A stretch of 64,000 nt of DNA from Actinosynnema sp. ALI-1.44 (GTDB taxonomy: Bacteria; Actinomycetota; Actinomycetes; Mycobacteriales; Pseudonocardiaceae), in the NCBI RefSeq assembly GCF_001984155.1, contig NZ_MTQO01000039.1:1-64000 (forward strand), in the 5' to 3' direction. A program made the translations under genes and the position numbers. A model generated the notes under the pieces. It did no database searches. It worked only from the letters and a program-made list of their open reading frames with translations, and was not told the DNA's origin. The first letter of the stretch is position 1, and the number at the start of each line of letters is the position of its first letter. Positions 54,812 through 63,724 of the stretch are shown one piece after another.

Positions 54812-55510
54812 TCAGAGGACGGCGCGGATCACGAAGTCCTTGCCCTCCGGTCCGGCGCTGAGTTGTCCGTCCACAAGGGCCACCCGTTCCCGCAGGCCGA
54901 TCAGGCCGTAGCCGGAACCGCGCCGCGGCGCGCCCGCCCCCCGCTCGTTGCGGACCTCGATCACGATCCGGTCCGGCTCGTACTCCATCGTCAGCTGCAC
55001 CCAGCCGGTGCCGTACTTCCTCGCGTTGGCAATGGATTCCTGGACGACCCGGTACACCGTCACGTCGACGGGCGCGGGCAGCGACCGCTGTTCGCCGACC
55101 ACCGTGACCTCGACGCGGTCGTCGAGCAGGCTGTCCAGATCCAGGTCCAGCACGGGATCACGCAGCACGCCGAGCAGCGAACCGAGTTCCTCGAGCACTT
55201 TGGTGCTGGCCGCACGGATCGCCGCGCTTTCCCGTCCGGTTCGGACCGCGTTGCCCAGCGCGGCACCCGCGAGCAGTGCCGCGGGGATCAGCGGGCCGAA
55301 TCCGCTCCACCAGTCACCGGCGACAAATGTGGCAGCCACCGCAAATCCGGCGATGGCAACCAAAACAGAAACAGCCGCCGTCCGGCGGCCGACCGAGACG
55401 CCAGTGAAATACGCCGCGAGCAGCACAAGCAGCGAAGCCCACACCACGAGGCCGAACTTCGACGCCACCACCGCTCCGGCGGTCACGGCAATGAGAACCG
55501 CAACGCTCAC
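54812..55510 (-). CDS. Histidine kinase-like ATPase lacking the H-box, 232 aa
   Basis: N-terminal transmembrane helices (VSVAVLIAVTAGAVVASKF, and more to about residue 95) are followed directly by a short helix ending LEELGSLLGVLRD and a HATPase domain (N-box VYRVVQESIANARKYG, G-box GYGLIGLRERV). In NarL-type kinases an ELHD-type H-box helix of about 50-55 residues precedes the LLGVLRD segment; here it is missing, so there is no phospho-accepting histidine. No response regulator is adjacent. GTG 55510 is preferred; a longer frame to 55615 has Cys-rich, non-family sequence. Probably a non-canonical or inactive kinase. Confidence 0.78.
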   Translation of the reverse strand: MSVAVLIAVTAGAVVASKFGLVVWASLLVLLAAYFTGVSVGRRTAAVSVLVAIAGFAVAATFVAGDWWSGFGPLIPAALLAGAALGNAVRTGRESAAIRAASTKVLEELGSLLGVLRDPVLDLDLDSLLDDRVEVTVVGEQRSLPAPVDVTVYRVVQESIANARKYGTGWVQLTMEYEPDRIVIEVRNERGAGAPRRGSGYGLIGLRERVALVDGQLSAGPEGKDFVIRAVL

Positions 55511-55690
55511 ACCACAAAAGTACGGCGAATCACCCCTGCGGGCACACGAATGCCCCGAGAGGTCACAACCATCGTGTCCAAAGTATATCCGGCAGTCGGA
55601 CATCGGGTGACACATCGGTCAGCGGCACCCGCCACGCCCATCCGGCGGAGAAACCCGCACGGGCCGCGCCAACAGTGGGACAGTGGCGCC

Positions 55691-56077
55691 GTGGAATTCG
55701 TGTATCGAGTGCTCGCCTCGGCCGTCGCCGTCTGGGCGGCGACCATCCTGCCGGGGATCAACCTGCTCACCGGGTCGACGGGTGCCCGCATCGGCACCCT
55801 GATCGGCGTCGCGCTGCTGTTCGGCCTGGTCAACCTGATCCTCAAGCCGATAGCCAAGATCGTGGGCTGCGTCGGGTACATCCTCACGCTCGGCCTGCTC
55901 GGCCTGGTGGTCAACGGCCTGCTGTTCTGGTTCACCGGCTGGCTGGCCGTCGAACTGGACCTGCCCTTCGAGGTGACCGGCTTCTGGGCGGGTTTCTTCG
56001 GCGCGATCATCGTGGGAATCGTCAGCTTCGTGCTGACGCTCCCGTTGCACCTGAAGAAGCTGACCACCCGCGGTTAG
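55691..56077 (+). CDS. Phage-holin-family (YvlD-like) membrane protein, 128 aa
   Basis: Four hydrophobic helices: VYRVLASAVAVWAATILPGI, IGTLIGVALLFGLVNLIL, VGYILTLGLLGLVVNGLLFW, and FWAGFFGAIIVGIVSFVLTL, with the conserved LILKPIAKIVG loop. Members are annotated as phage holin family 4 superfamily IV, but chromosomal copies like this one are ordinary membrane proteins of unknown function rather than prophage lysis genes. GTG 55691. Convergent with the ABC exporter across a family A hairpin. Confidence 0.87.
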   Translation: MEFVYRVLASAVAVWAATILPGINLLTGSTGARIGTLIGVALLFGLVNLILKPIAKIVGCVGYILTLGLLGLVVNGLLFWFTGWLAVELDLPFEVTGFWAGFFGAIIVGIVSFVLTLPLHLKKLTTRG

Positions 56078-56121
56078 CCGCCCGATACGGCCGGTGTCCG
56101 GTTTTGCACCGGAAAAAGCGT

Positions 56122-56174
56122 GCAACCAATGTGGCTTTCGTTGCGCCAAACGCCACGAAGGCCACATTGGTTGC
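56122..56174. terminator. Long hairpin between convergent genes, repeat family A copy 3
   Basis: 24-nt arms at 56122-56145 and 56151-56174 pair with two mismatches. The arm begins GCAACCAATGTGGCTTTCG. It separates the holin-like gene (plus) from the ABC permease (minus) and ends 6 nt from the permease stop. Confidence 0.85.
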
Positions 56175-56179
56175 CCGGG

Positions 56180-57226
56180 TCAGTTGCCTTCCCAGCGGAA
56201 CACCTTGGCCGCGATGAAGCCGACGACCAGTGTGAACCCGAGCAGGATCCCGCCGGGCAACAGCAACGCCTCGATCCCCTTGCCGCGGACGAGGAAGTCC
56301 TGCATGCCGTCGTTCATGTGCCGCAACGGGAAGATCTGCGAGACGGTCTGCAGCCAGCCCGGTGCCCGGTCGATCGGGAAGAACGTGCCGGACAGGAACG
56401 CCATCGGCAGCACCACGATCTGCGCGGCGGCCGTCGACGCTTCCTCGGTCTTGGCGAAGGACCCGATCAGCATCCCGATGGTGAAGAAAGCCAGCGCGCC
56501 CAACAGGAAGACCGGGATGGCCAGCCACCACGTGCCCGCCAGTCTCAGCCCGAACATCGGCAGGCTGGCGATCCCGACGAACACCACAGCCTGCACGACG
56601 GCGATGCCGAGCGTGACGCCGACACGGGACAGCAGCACGGACGTCGGCGACACCGGGGCGAGCCACAACCTTCGCAGCACCTGTTTCTTGCGCCACTGCA
56701 CGAACGTCATCGCCGTGCCGAACACGCCTGCCGACGCCACCGCCCAGCTGAGGATGCCCGGCGTCAGGTACTGGATCGCGTTCAGCGAGCTGTCCTCGAC
56801 CTGGCTCTGCCGCAGGCTGAACCGGGGCGGCTGGCCGGTTGCGGCGATGTTGGCCTTGTCGACCACACTGGACACCAGCCCGTTGACGATCCCCGCCTTG
56901 GTCTGGTCGCTCGCGGCGAACCGCAGTTGCACGTCGGTGCCGTTCACGATCACCGCGCCGGGCAGGTCACCGGACTTCACCTTCTCGATGGCCGCGTCCG
57001 CGTTGTCGAAGGACTGCGTCTCGACCGCCGGGATCTGCCTGAGCGCCTGCGCGACCGGGCTGTCGCCGACCACCGCGAGTTTGATCTTGTCGGTGCCCGA
57101 GTCCCGGAACAGCAAGCCGAAGATGACCAGGAACATCAACGGGAACAGCAGGATGAAGAACAGTGCGGCCTTGTCGCGGACGAAGGCCTTCGCACCGGCG
57201 ACGGACAGGCTCTTGAACGCACTCAT
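56180..57226 (-). CDS. ABC-2 type exporter permease, 348 aa
   Basis: Membrane subunit of a drug-type ABC exporter. One N-terminal helix (AALFFILLFPLMFLVIFGLLF), a large extracytoplasmic domain (about residues 45-150), then five C-terminal helices with ABC-2 features (QYLTPGILSWAVASAGVFG, VVLPMAFLSGTFFPIDRAPGWLQTVSQIFPLRHMNDGMQ). ATG 57226 overlaps the ATPase stop by 4 bp. The transported molecule is unknown. Confidence 0.93.
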   Translation of the reverse strand: MSAFKSLSVAGAKAFVRDKAALFFILLFPLMFLVIFGLLFRDSGTDKIKLAVVGDSPVAQALRQIPAVETQSFDNADAAIEKVKSGDLPGAVIVNGTDVQLRFAASDQTKAGIVNGLVSSVVDKANIAATGQPPRFSLRQSQVEDSSLNAIQYLTPGILSWAVASAGVFGTAMTFVQWRKKQVLRRLWLAPVSPTSVLLSRVGVTLGIAVVQAVVFVGIASLPMFGLRLAGTWWLAIPVFLLGALAFFTIGMLIGSFAKTEEASTAAAQIVVLPMAFLSGTFFPIDRAPGWLQTVSQIFPLRHMNDGMQDFLVRGKGIEALLLPGGILLGFTLVVGFIAAKVFRWEGN

Positions 57227-58137
57227 GCCCGGTACTCCCGTCCGGTCAGCTCGAGGAACACGTCCTCGAGGGTGGCGGTGCGGACCTGGAGCCCGTCGAG
57301 GGTTCCGCGTTCGGCCAGCGCACCGAGCACCGGCGCGGGCTTGCGGGTGGAGATGGTCAACGTCGTCCCGTCGTCTGTCGCGTCGTCGACTCCGGCGAAG
57401 CCGCGGACCTCGTCCAGTCGCAGCGCGCCGTGTTCGAGCATGATGTGGGTGGGCGCGTCCAGCCCTCGAACCAGCGCCGCGGGTGTGTCCATCGCCAGGA
57501 TGGTGCCGTGGTCCATGATCGCCACGCGGTCGCACAGCACCTCGGCCTCGTCGAGGTAGTGCGTGGTGTACACGATCGTCTTGCCCCGTGAGCGAATTTC
57601 CCGCAGCACGTCCCAGAGGTTGCGCCTCGCCTGCGGGTCCAGCGCGGCCGTCGGCTCGTCGAGGAAGACGATGTCCGGGTCGTGCGCCAGTGCGCACGCG
57701 ATCGACAGCCGCTGCCGCTGGCCGCCGGAGAGCTTGTCCTCCCTGGTGTCGGCCTTGTCGGCCAGGCCGACCACCTCGAGCATCTCGTCGATGTTCCTGG
57801 TGCCGGAGCCGTACAGCGAGGAGAACGTCTCCAACTGCTCCCGTGCGGTCAGCTTGTCGAAGAAGGCGGACGCCTGCAGCTGGACGCCGATCCTCGGCAG
57901 CAGGTCCACTTTGCGCGGCCACGGGTTCTGGCCGAGCAGCGTCACGCTGCCCGCGTCGGGCTCGCGCAGCCCCTCGACCATCTCCAGCGTGGTCGTCTTG
58001 CCCGCGCCGTTCGGCCCCAGTATGCCGAAGAACTCGCCTTCGGCCACGGTGAACGACACGCCGTCGACAGCGGTGAGATCCCCGTAGCTCTTGCGGATAC
58101 CGGAGACGACGATCGCATCTCCCCCATTACCGGTCAT
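57223..58137 (-). CDS. ABC exporter ATP-binding protein, 304 aa
   Basis: DrrA/CcmA-type ATPase: Walker A GPNGAGKTTTLEM near residue 44, Q-loop GVQLQASAFFDKLT, signature LSGGQRQRLSIACAL, Walker B DIVFLDEPTAALD, H-loop YTTHYLDEAEVL, and a C-terminal extension (about 220-304). Translationally coupled to the permease by an ATGA overlap. ATG 58137 is chosen because homology-like sequence begins there. Drug resistance or lipid export are possible roles. Confidence 0.95.
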   Translation of the reverse strand: MTGNGGDAIVVSGIRKSYGDLTAVDGVSFTVAEGEFFGILGPNGAGKTTTLEMVEGLREPDAGSVTLLGQNPWPRKVDLLPRIGVQLQASAFFDKLTAREQLETFSSLYGSGTRNIDEMLEVVGLADKADTREDKLSGGQRQRLSIACALAHDPDIVFLDEPTAALDPQARRNLWDVLREIRSRGKTIVYTTHYLDEAEVLCDRVAIMDHGTILAMDTPAALVRGLDAPTHIMLEHGALRLDEVRGFAGVDDATDDGTTLTISTRKPAPVLGALAERGTLDGLQVRTATLEDVFLELTGREYRA

Positions 58138-58225
58138 GGGGGCAAGGTAACCCGCCCCGCGCGCGAATCGCGTGCGGGGCGGCCCACTCGATACAAATAT
58201 CAGCCGTTCGATTAGTCCGTTCGGC

Positions 58226-61200
58226 CTACCCCGCCGCCACGGTGAACACGTGCAGCGTTCCACCGGATACAGAGGGCGGCAAAGTGACGCTCCTGACCTG
58301 TTTGGACGGATCGAGGCCCACCGGCTCGGTCGCGAACACGTAGGTGTTCAACCCCTGTGATGATCCGTTGACCGAGTTGCGGTACGAGGACGTGACCGCG
58401 ACCCGGTTGCCGAACGACGGCTGCTGCCCGCCGCCGCCCAGCGTCCAGTCGGAGAACCCGATCTGCGCCTGCTGCGTGGAACCGTCGGTGTAGGTGATGG
58501 CGAGCTGGCCGGACGCGGTGCCGTTGGCAGCGCTGCCCAGGAAAGCCAGCTTGGTCGCGCCTGCCGCCGCCTGGACGTTCACCGTCTGTCCGTTCGCGAT
58601 CACGTTGTCCGGCTCCCCGACGTCGGTGACCGGCCACGTGTGCGTCAGACCGTCCACTGTGACCGTCCCGCCTGGCTTGAGCCCGCCGTTGGCCAACGCG
58701 TTGGCCGAGTAGCTGAAGCCGACGTTGTCGAAGTTCGCCACCGACATCGCGTTGTCCGGGGATATCCCGACGTTGTCGTAGGCAGATCGCAGACTCCCGG
58801 GCTGGGCAACCAGGATCTGCAGCGTCGCGCTCTGCAACGCGCCCTGCGGCCCGTTGAACTTCACGACGACCTGGTAGGTGGCCTCCGGGGTGCCCGGCTC
58901 GACGCGGACCGCCACCGATCTGCCCGCCTTGGCACCCGGCGGGACGATCAGCTCGCTGCCGCCAGGGATGACCGAGATTCCCGGCGGTCCCGGCGCTGTC
59001 CACGTCAGCTTCGCGCCGTCACCGGAGAAGTCCTGCGCCCCGATCTCCACGAACCCGGTCGTGCCCGCCGGGAGGACGAGCCGCCCGGGGGAGACGTAGC
59101 CGCGCTGGCCGACTTCGGCGTCCCGGAAGGACGGTGGCGCGTCGCCGGGCCCCGCGCCCCACGTGGACGGGGTGGCGGACATCGTGAAGTCGACCGTACC
59201 GCCGCGTTCCACAAAGGACTCCGGCAGCCACGTCCTGGTCGACGGCCGGTCGTTGAACCGCAGGCTCTCGACGTAGGGCGTCTTCGAGTTCGCGCCCTTG
59301 CCGCGGATGGTCAGCTTGGCCCCGTTCGGCCTGGTCACCACGATCTCCTCGAACAGCGGGCCATTGAGCACGAGTTCGGCCCGGCCGGGGATCATCGGGT
59401 ACATCCCCATCGCCGCCCACACGTACCACGAGGACAGCTGGCCGAGGTCGTCGTTGCCGACCAGACCGTTCTCCTTGGGGCTGTACAACTCCGTCAAAAC
59501 CTTGCGGGTGATCTGCTGCGTCTTCTGCGGCGCACCGGCGTAGTTGTAGAGCCAGGTGACGTGTGAGTTCGGTTCGTTGCCCATGAACGCGAACGGTTTT
59601 CCCGGTCCCGCGTTGAGCTCCTTGAAGAACGTGTCGAGCCGGTTCACCACGGTCGCGTCGCCACCCATGGCGTTGAACAGGCCACGCGGGTTGTACGGGA
59701 CCATCCACGCGTACTGTGCGCCGTTTCCTTCGACCCAGCCATCGCTGCTGGCCGGGTTGAAGGACGTGAACGAGCCGTCCTTGTTGCGCGGGTTGAGGTA
59801 ACCGTTGCCAGGGTTGTAGAGGTTCTGCCAGTTCTGGGCGCGTTTCATGAACGCGCTCCAGGTCGCGGTGTCGCCGAGCCTGCGTGCCAGTTCGGCGATC
59901 GCGAAGTCCGCACTGGTGTACTCCAGTGTGGTCGCGGCCGGGCCCCACACGTTCGGTGCGCCCATCGGGACGTAGCCGAGCGACTGGTAGTCCTCAAGAC
60001 CGGGACGTTCGACGTATCCCTGGGTCGGCTGGGTCGCCCCGCGCAGCATCAGCAACAACGCCTTGGACGCGTCGAAATCCTTGGCGCCGAAGGCGTACGC
60101 CGTCGACACGATGATGTGGTACGGGTCGCCGTTCATCACGCCGGTGTACCCGTTGGCCACCGTCCAGCGGTCCCACGCCCCGCCTTGCTCGGCGTAGAGC
60201 ATCATCGACCGCGCGATGTCCGACGCTTCCTTCGGCGCCAGCAGGGCGAGCAGCTGGAACTGCGAGCGGTAGACGTCCCAGCCGGAGAAGTTCGTGTACA
60301 CCGGGCGGTCGGTGGTGTGGACGCGGCCGTCGAACCCGGCGTAGCGGCCGTCCGCGTCGGAGAAGACGTTCGGCTGGATCAACGCGTGGTAGAGCGAGGT
60401 GTAGAAGGTCGTCCGCTCGTCCGGTGTGCCGCCTTTGACCTGGATCTGGTTCAGCTTGGCGTTCCACGCAGCCCGTGCGTCGCCCTTGACCTGGTCGAAC
60501 GTGCCGTTCTCGGCCGCAAGGTTGCCCTTGGCGCCGTCGACGGACACAAACGACAGTCCCACTCGGACGTTGACGGTGTCGGACTCGAAGGAGTCGAACG
60601 TCACGAACCCGCCCGAGCCGGGTCCGGACACCGTGGTGTCCATCGGCGCGAGCGAGCGCTTGGCGGGCTTCCCGGCCCGGTCGGTGGTTTTCGGCGCGTC
60701 GACCGCGTCGAGGTCCACCTTCGGCGGCGAGCCGCCGCGTTCCGCGCGCTTGCCCTGCGTGACCGTGCCGTTCTTCCACGTGCCGACCGATTCGAACGGC
60801 CGGTCGAACTGGGCGTGGAAGTAGACGCGGTAGCGGTGGTTCGCACCGCAGAACTTGCCACTGGTCGCCCAGCCGCTGATGGAGTCCGTGCCGATCACGG
60901 TCTCCGCGTCCTCGGTGCCCGCGACCGAGCCGGACGTGTTGACCAGCAAGGTCGACATCGCGCCTGCGGGGAACCGCAGGCGTCCCGCACCGGTGCGTTG
61001 GGTCGCCGTGAGCTCGACCTTCGCGCCGGAGCCGAGCGTCACGCCGTAGTACCCGGGCGTCGCGGTCTCGTTGGCGCGGTTGAACTTCGCGATGTATCGG
61101 TTCGGGTCCGCCGCCGGGGACGTGGTCACCTGGCCGACGAACGGCATGAACGGGATGTCCTGGTACGTACTACATCCTGCACCGGACAGGTGGGTCAGGC

Positions 61201-61492
61201 TGAAGCCCTTGATCCTGGTGTCGTCGTAGTAATAACCGCCGTGCTGGTGTGTGACGGTGTCCGGGCTCCACTGCACCATCCCGAACGGCACCACCGCGCC
61301 GGGGAACGTGTTGCCCGCGCCGCCGCCCGTGCCGTGGTCGGCACCACCTGGTTTCGTTCCGACATAGGGGTTCACGAACTTCGCTAAGTCCTCGACGGCC
61401 GCTCGCGACTGGCTCGTCGCCGCAGGGGCGCTGACCACCCCTAACGCGACCCCCAGGGTCACCATCGCCGCCAACCATCTGCTGCGTGACAT
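58226..61492 (-). CDS. Secreted GH92 alpha-mannosidase, 1088 aa
   Basis: Exported glycoside hydrolase family 92. The signal peptide (MSRSRWLAAMVTLGVALGVV, cleavage near APAAT) is followed by the N-terminal beta-sandwich (FVNPYVGTKPGGADHGTGGGAGNTFPGAVVPFGMVQWSPD), the (alpha/alpha)6 barrel with YTNFSGWDVYRSQFQL, FMGNEPNSHVTWLYNYAG, GNDDLGQLSSWYVWAAMGMYP, then a NEW3-type bacterial Ig-like domain (about 790-870) and a C-terminal beta domain. Enzymes of the family release mannose from alpha-mannans by a calcium-dependent inverting mechanism. ATG 61492 is divergent from lacI; an operator candidate lies 27 bp upstream. Confidence 0.93.
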   Translation of the reverse strand: MSRSRWLAAMVTLGVALGVVSAPAATSQSRAAVEDLAKFVNPYVGTKPGGADHGTGGGAGNTFPGAVVPFGMVQWSPDTVTHQHGGYYYDDTRIKGFSLTHLSGAGCSTYQDIPFMPFVGQVTTSPAADPNRYIAKFNRANETATPGYYGVTLGSGAKVELTATQRTGAGRLRFPAGAMSTLLVNTSGSVAGTEDAETVIGTDSISGWATSGKFCGANHRYRVYFHAQFDRPFESVGTWKNGTVTQGKRAERGGSPPKVDLDAVDAPKTTDRAGKPAKRSLAPMDTTVSGPGSGGFVTFDSFESDTVNVRVGLSFVSVDGAKGNLAAENGTFDQVKGDARAAWNAKLNQIQVKGGTPDERTTFYTSLYHALIQPNVFSDADGRYAGFDGRVHTTDRPVYTNFSGWDVYRSQFQLLALLAPKEASDIARSMMLYAEQGGAWDRWTVANGYTGVMNGDPYHIIVSTAYAFGAKDFDASKALLLMLRGATQPTQGYVERPGLEDYQSLGYVPMGAPNVWGPAATTLEYTSADFAIAELARRLGDTATWSAFMKRAQNWQNLYNPGNGYLNPRNKDGSFTSFNPASSDGWVEGNGAQYAWMVPYNPRGLFNAMGGDATVVNRLDTFFKELNAGPGKPFAFMGNEPNSHVTWLYNYAGAPQKTQQITRKVLTELYSPKENGLVGNDDLGQLSSWYVWAAMGMYPMIPGRAELVLNGPLFEEIVVTRPNGAKLTIRGKGANSKTPYVESLRFNDRPSTRTWLPESFVERGGTVDFTMSATPSTWGAGPGDAPPSFRDAEVGQRGYVSPGRLVLPAGTTGFVEIGAQDFSGDGAKLTWTAPGPPGISVIPGGSELIVPPGAKAGRSVAVRVEPGTPEATYQVVVKFNGPQGALQSATLQILVAQPGSLRSAYDNVGISPDNAMSVANFDNVGFSYSANALANGGLKPGGTVTVDGLTHTWPVTDVGEPDNVIANGQTVNVQAAAGATKLAFLGSAANGTASGQLAITYTDGSTQQAQIGFSDWTLGGGGQQPSFGNRVAVTSSYRNSVNGSSQGLNTYVFATEPVGLDPSKQVRSVTLPPSVSGGTLHVFTVAAG

Positions 61493-61518
61493 GTACCCGA
61501 TCGCCTCCCGGATTGACT

Positions 61519-61530
61519 GACAACCTTGTC
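61519..61530. promoter_or_regulatory. LacI-type operator candidate, GH92 side
   Basis: GACAACCTTGTC, symmetric GACAA/TTGTC with 2 central bases, lies 27 bp upstream of the mannosidase start. The same half-sites recur at 61652-61663. Confidence 0.5.
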
Positions 61531-61649
61531 GGTATCAACCGTTCGTATCGGTCACACTGCGCAGCGTTGCCACGTTCGTCAACCCCTCACTGTTGACCCT
61601 GGAGTAACCGTTGACATGGTCAGTGGCTGGCGTGATACTCGGCGCCACC

Positions 61650-62681
61650 ATGACAACGTTGTCGGAACCAGGGACACGCAAGGTCCGCCGTGCGACCATG
61701 AGCGACGTCGCGCGGCTCGCCGGCGTGAGCATCAAAACTGTCTCCAGGGTGGTCAACGACGAGCCAGGTGTCCACCCCGACACCGCTGAGCGCGTGCTGG
61801 CCGCGATCGAACAGCTGGGATTCCGCCGCAACCTCGGCGCCCGCAACCTGCGCAGGGGCATGTCCACCGGGACCATCGGCCTGGTGCTCGAGGACGTCGG
61901 CAACCCGTTCTACTCGGTGCTGACCAGAGCGGTCGAAGAGGTGGCGCGGACGTTCGGCAGACAGGTGCTGACCGGGTCGTCGGCCGAGGACCCGGCCAGG
62001 GAACGCGAACTGGCGCTGGAGTTCTGCTCACGCCGGGTGGACGGGCTGATCGTCGTCCCCGCCGGGGTGCAGCACGGTTACCTGGTTCCGGAGATGCGCG
62101 CGGGCACGCCGGTCGTGTTCGTCGACCGGCCCGCGGGCGACGTCGTGGCCGACACCGTGCTGGTCGACAACCTCGGCGGCACCGCGGCGGTGGTGGACCA
62201 CCTGGCCGGGCACGGCCACAAGCGGATCGCCTTCCTCGGCGACGCGCCGGACATCTTCACCGCGAGCGAACGCTTGCGCGGCTTTCGCGAGGGCTGCGCC
62301 AAGGCCGGGATCGCCTACGACGAGAAGCTCGTGGTGATGGGGCCGCACTCGGACGCGGGCGTGGCGGGTTCGGTGCGCCGCCTGGTGTCCGGTGCCGACC
62401 CCGCGACCGCGTTGATCACCGGCAACAACCGGATCACCATCATGGTGTTGCGTGCGTTGAGCGCGCTGGACGCGCGGCCCGCACTGGCCGGGTTCGACGA
62501 CTTCGAACTGGCCGATCTGCTCGACCCGCCGGTGACCGTGCTCGCGCACGACATCGGCGCGATGGGCCGGGCCGCCGCCGAGTTGCTGTTCGCCCGGATG
62601 GAGGGCGACACGTCACCGCCGCGCAGGATCGTGCTGCCGGCCACCATCATCCCTCGCGGATCGGGAGAGGTACGCCCTTGA
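61650..62681 (+). CDS. LacI family transcriptional regulator, 343 aa
   Basis: The N-terminal LacI helix-turn-helix (TMSDVARLAGVSIKTVSRVVNDEPGVHPDTAERVLAAIEQLGFRRN) includes the hinge helix, followed by a periplasmic-binding-protein-like sensor (TIGLVLEDVGNPFYSVLTRAVEE, VDGLIVVPAGVQHGYLV, LAGFDDFELADLLDPPVTVLAHD). ATG 61650; the palindrome at 61652 covers its first codons, implying autorepression. manA follows with a TTGA overlap. Likely senses mannose or a derivative and controls both directions of the locus. Confidence 0.93.
   Translation: MTTLSEPGTRKVRRATMSDVARLAGVSIKTVSRVVNDEPGVHPDTAERVLAAIEQLGFRRNLGARNLRRGMSTGTIGLVLEDVGNPFYSVLTRAVEEVARTFGRQVLTGSSAEDPARERELALEFCSRRVDGLIVVPAGVQHGYLVPEMRAGTPVVFVDRPAGDVVADTVLVDNLGGTAAVVDHLAGHGHKRIAFLGDAPDIFTASERLRGFREGCAKAGIAYDEKLVVMGPHSDAGVAGSVRRLVSGADPATALITGNNRITIMVLRALSALDARPALAGFDDFELADLLDPPVTVLAHDIGAMGRAAAELLFARMEGDTSPPRRIVLPATIIPRGSGEVRP
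61652..61663. promoter_or_regulatory. LacI-type operator candidate, perfect palindrome GACAACGTTGTC
   Basis: A 12-bp perfect palindrome with central CG, the hallmark of LacI-family sites, overlaps codons 1-5 of the regulator gene. It shares GACAA/TTGTC half-sites with 61519-61530. The centres are 133 bp apart, so looping or independent repression of both divergent genes is possible. Confidence 0.6.
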
Positions 62682-63724
62682 ACAGCCCAGATGTTCCGGC
62701 AGACGTCGCAGCGGGGTCGAACCCGGTCTGGCTGCCGGCCAACCAGCCGACGCAGTTCTACGCGGGCGGCGACTCGATCGAGGCGCTCAGAGGCGTCGGC
62801 AACGCACGCACCGACCACGGACCGGAGGACTGGGTCGGGTCGACGACCACGCGATACGGCAAGGAAACCGACGGCCTGACCATGCTGGGCAACGGTCAGT
62901 GGCTGCGCGACGCGGTGCGGCAACACCCGGAGAACTGGCTGGGCACGGCGCATTCGGCCAGGTTCGGCGGCGATCCCGCGGTGCTGGTGAAGCTGCTCGA
63001 CGCCGGGCAGCGGCTGCCGGTGCACTGCCACCCGTCGGACGCGTTCGCCCGGAAGCACATGGGCTCGCACTTCGGCAAGACCGAGGCGTGGATCATCGTC
63101 GGCACACCGGACGACGGCGGCAACGTCCACATCGGATTCCGCGGTGACGAGTCCGGCGCCACCGTCGCCGACTGGGTGGCCGAGCAGGACACCGCGGCGA
63201 TGCTCGACGCGCTGAACCCGGTCACGGTCCGCCCCGGTGACACGGTGTTCGTCCCGGCCGGTCTGCCGCACGCGATCGGCGCGGGGGTCTTCATCGTGGA
63301 ACTCCAGCAGCCGACCGACCTGTCGGTCACGCTGGAGTGGAAGGACTTCCTCGACTCGGAGGCAGGCGGTCACCTCGGCTTCGGCTACGACGTCGTGCTC
63401 GACTGCGTCGACCGGTCCGGCTGGGACGCCGACCGGCTCAAGCAGATCGTCCGGCGCACCGAGGACTCGTCCCCGGTGACGGACCTGCTGGGCCCGGACG
63501 CGGCGAGCTTCTTCCGCGCACAACGCATCCGCGGCGGCGCCGCCCTCGACGCGTCGTTCTCGATCCTGGTGGCGCTCGAAGGCTCGGGCACGATCCGGAC
63601 CGAGACCGGTGACGTGCCTGTGGCCAAGGGCGACACGTACGTGTTCCCGCACGCGGCGGGGCAGGCCACTGTGGAAGGTGACATCGTTGCCATTCGCTGT
63701 CTGCCACCGGAGGTGGCAGAGTGA
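62678..63724 (+). CDS. manA: Mannose-6-phosphate isomerase, class I, 348 aa
   Basis: Type I phosphomannose isomerase converting mannose-6-phosphate to fructose-6-phosphate. Cupin metal site: QRLPVHCHPSDAFARKHMG (two His) and GKTEAWIIVG (Glu), followed by VRPGDTVFVPAGLPHAIGAGVFIVELQQPTDLSVTLEW containing the later His. TTG 62678 overlaps the lacI stop (TTGA), and the downstream ABC ATPase overlaps its own stop (GTGA), so three genes are tightly coupled. It could use other sugar phosphates, but the mannosidase next door supports mannose. Confidence 0.9.
   Translation: MNSPDVPADVAAGSNPVWLPANQPTQFYAGGDSIEALRGVGNARTDHGPEDWVGSTTTRYGKETDGLTMLGNGQWLRDAVRQHPENWLGTAHSARFGGDPAVLVKLLDAGQRLPVHCHPSDAFARKHMGSHFGKTEAWIIVGTPDDGGNVHIGFRGDESGATVADWVAEQDTAAMLDALNPVTVRPGDTVFVPAGLPHAIGAGVFIVELQQPTDLSVTLEWKDFLDSEAGGHLGFGYDVVLDCVDRSGWDADRLKQIVRRTEDSSPVTDLLGPDAASFFRAQRIRGGAALDASFSILVALEGSGTIRTETGDVPVAKGDTYVFPHAAGQATVEGDIVAIRCLPPEVAE

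Noticed and set aside
55691-56077. Prophage lysis holin
   Set aside because: The sequence belongs to the widespread chromosomal YvlD-like membrane family, and no other phage genes are present.
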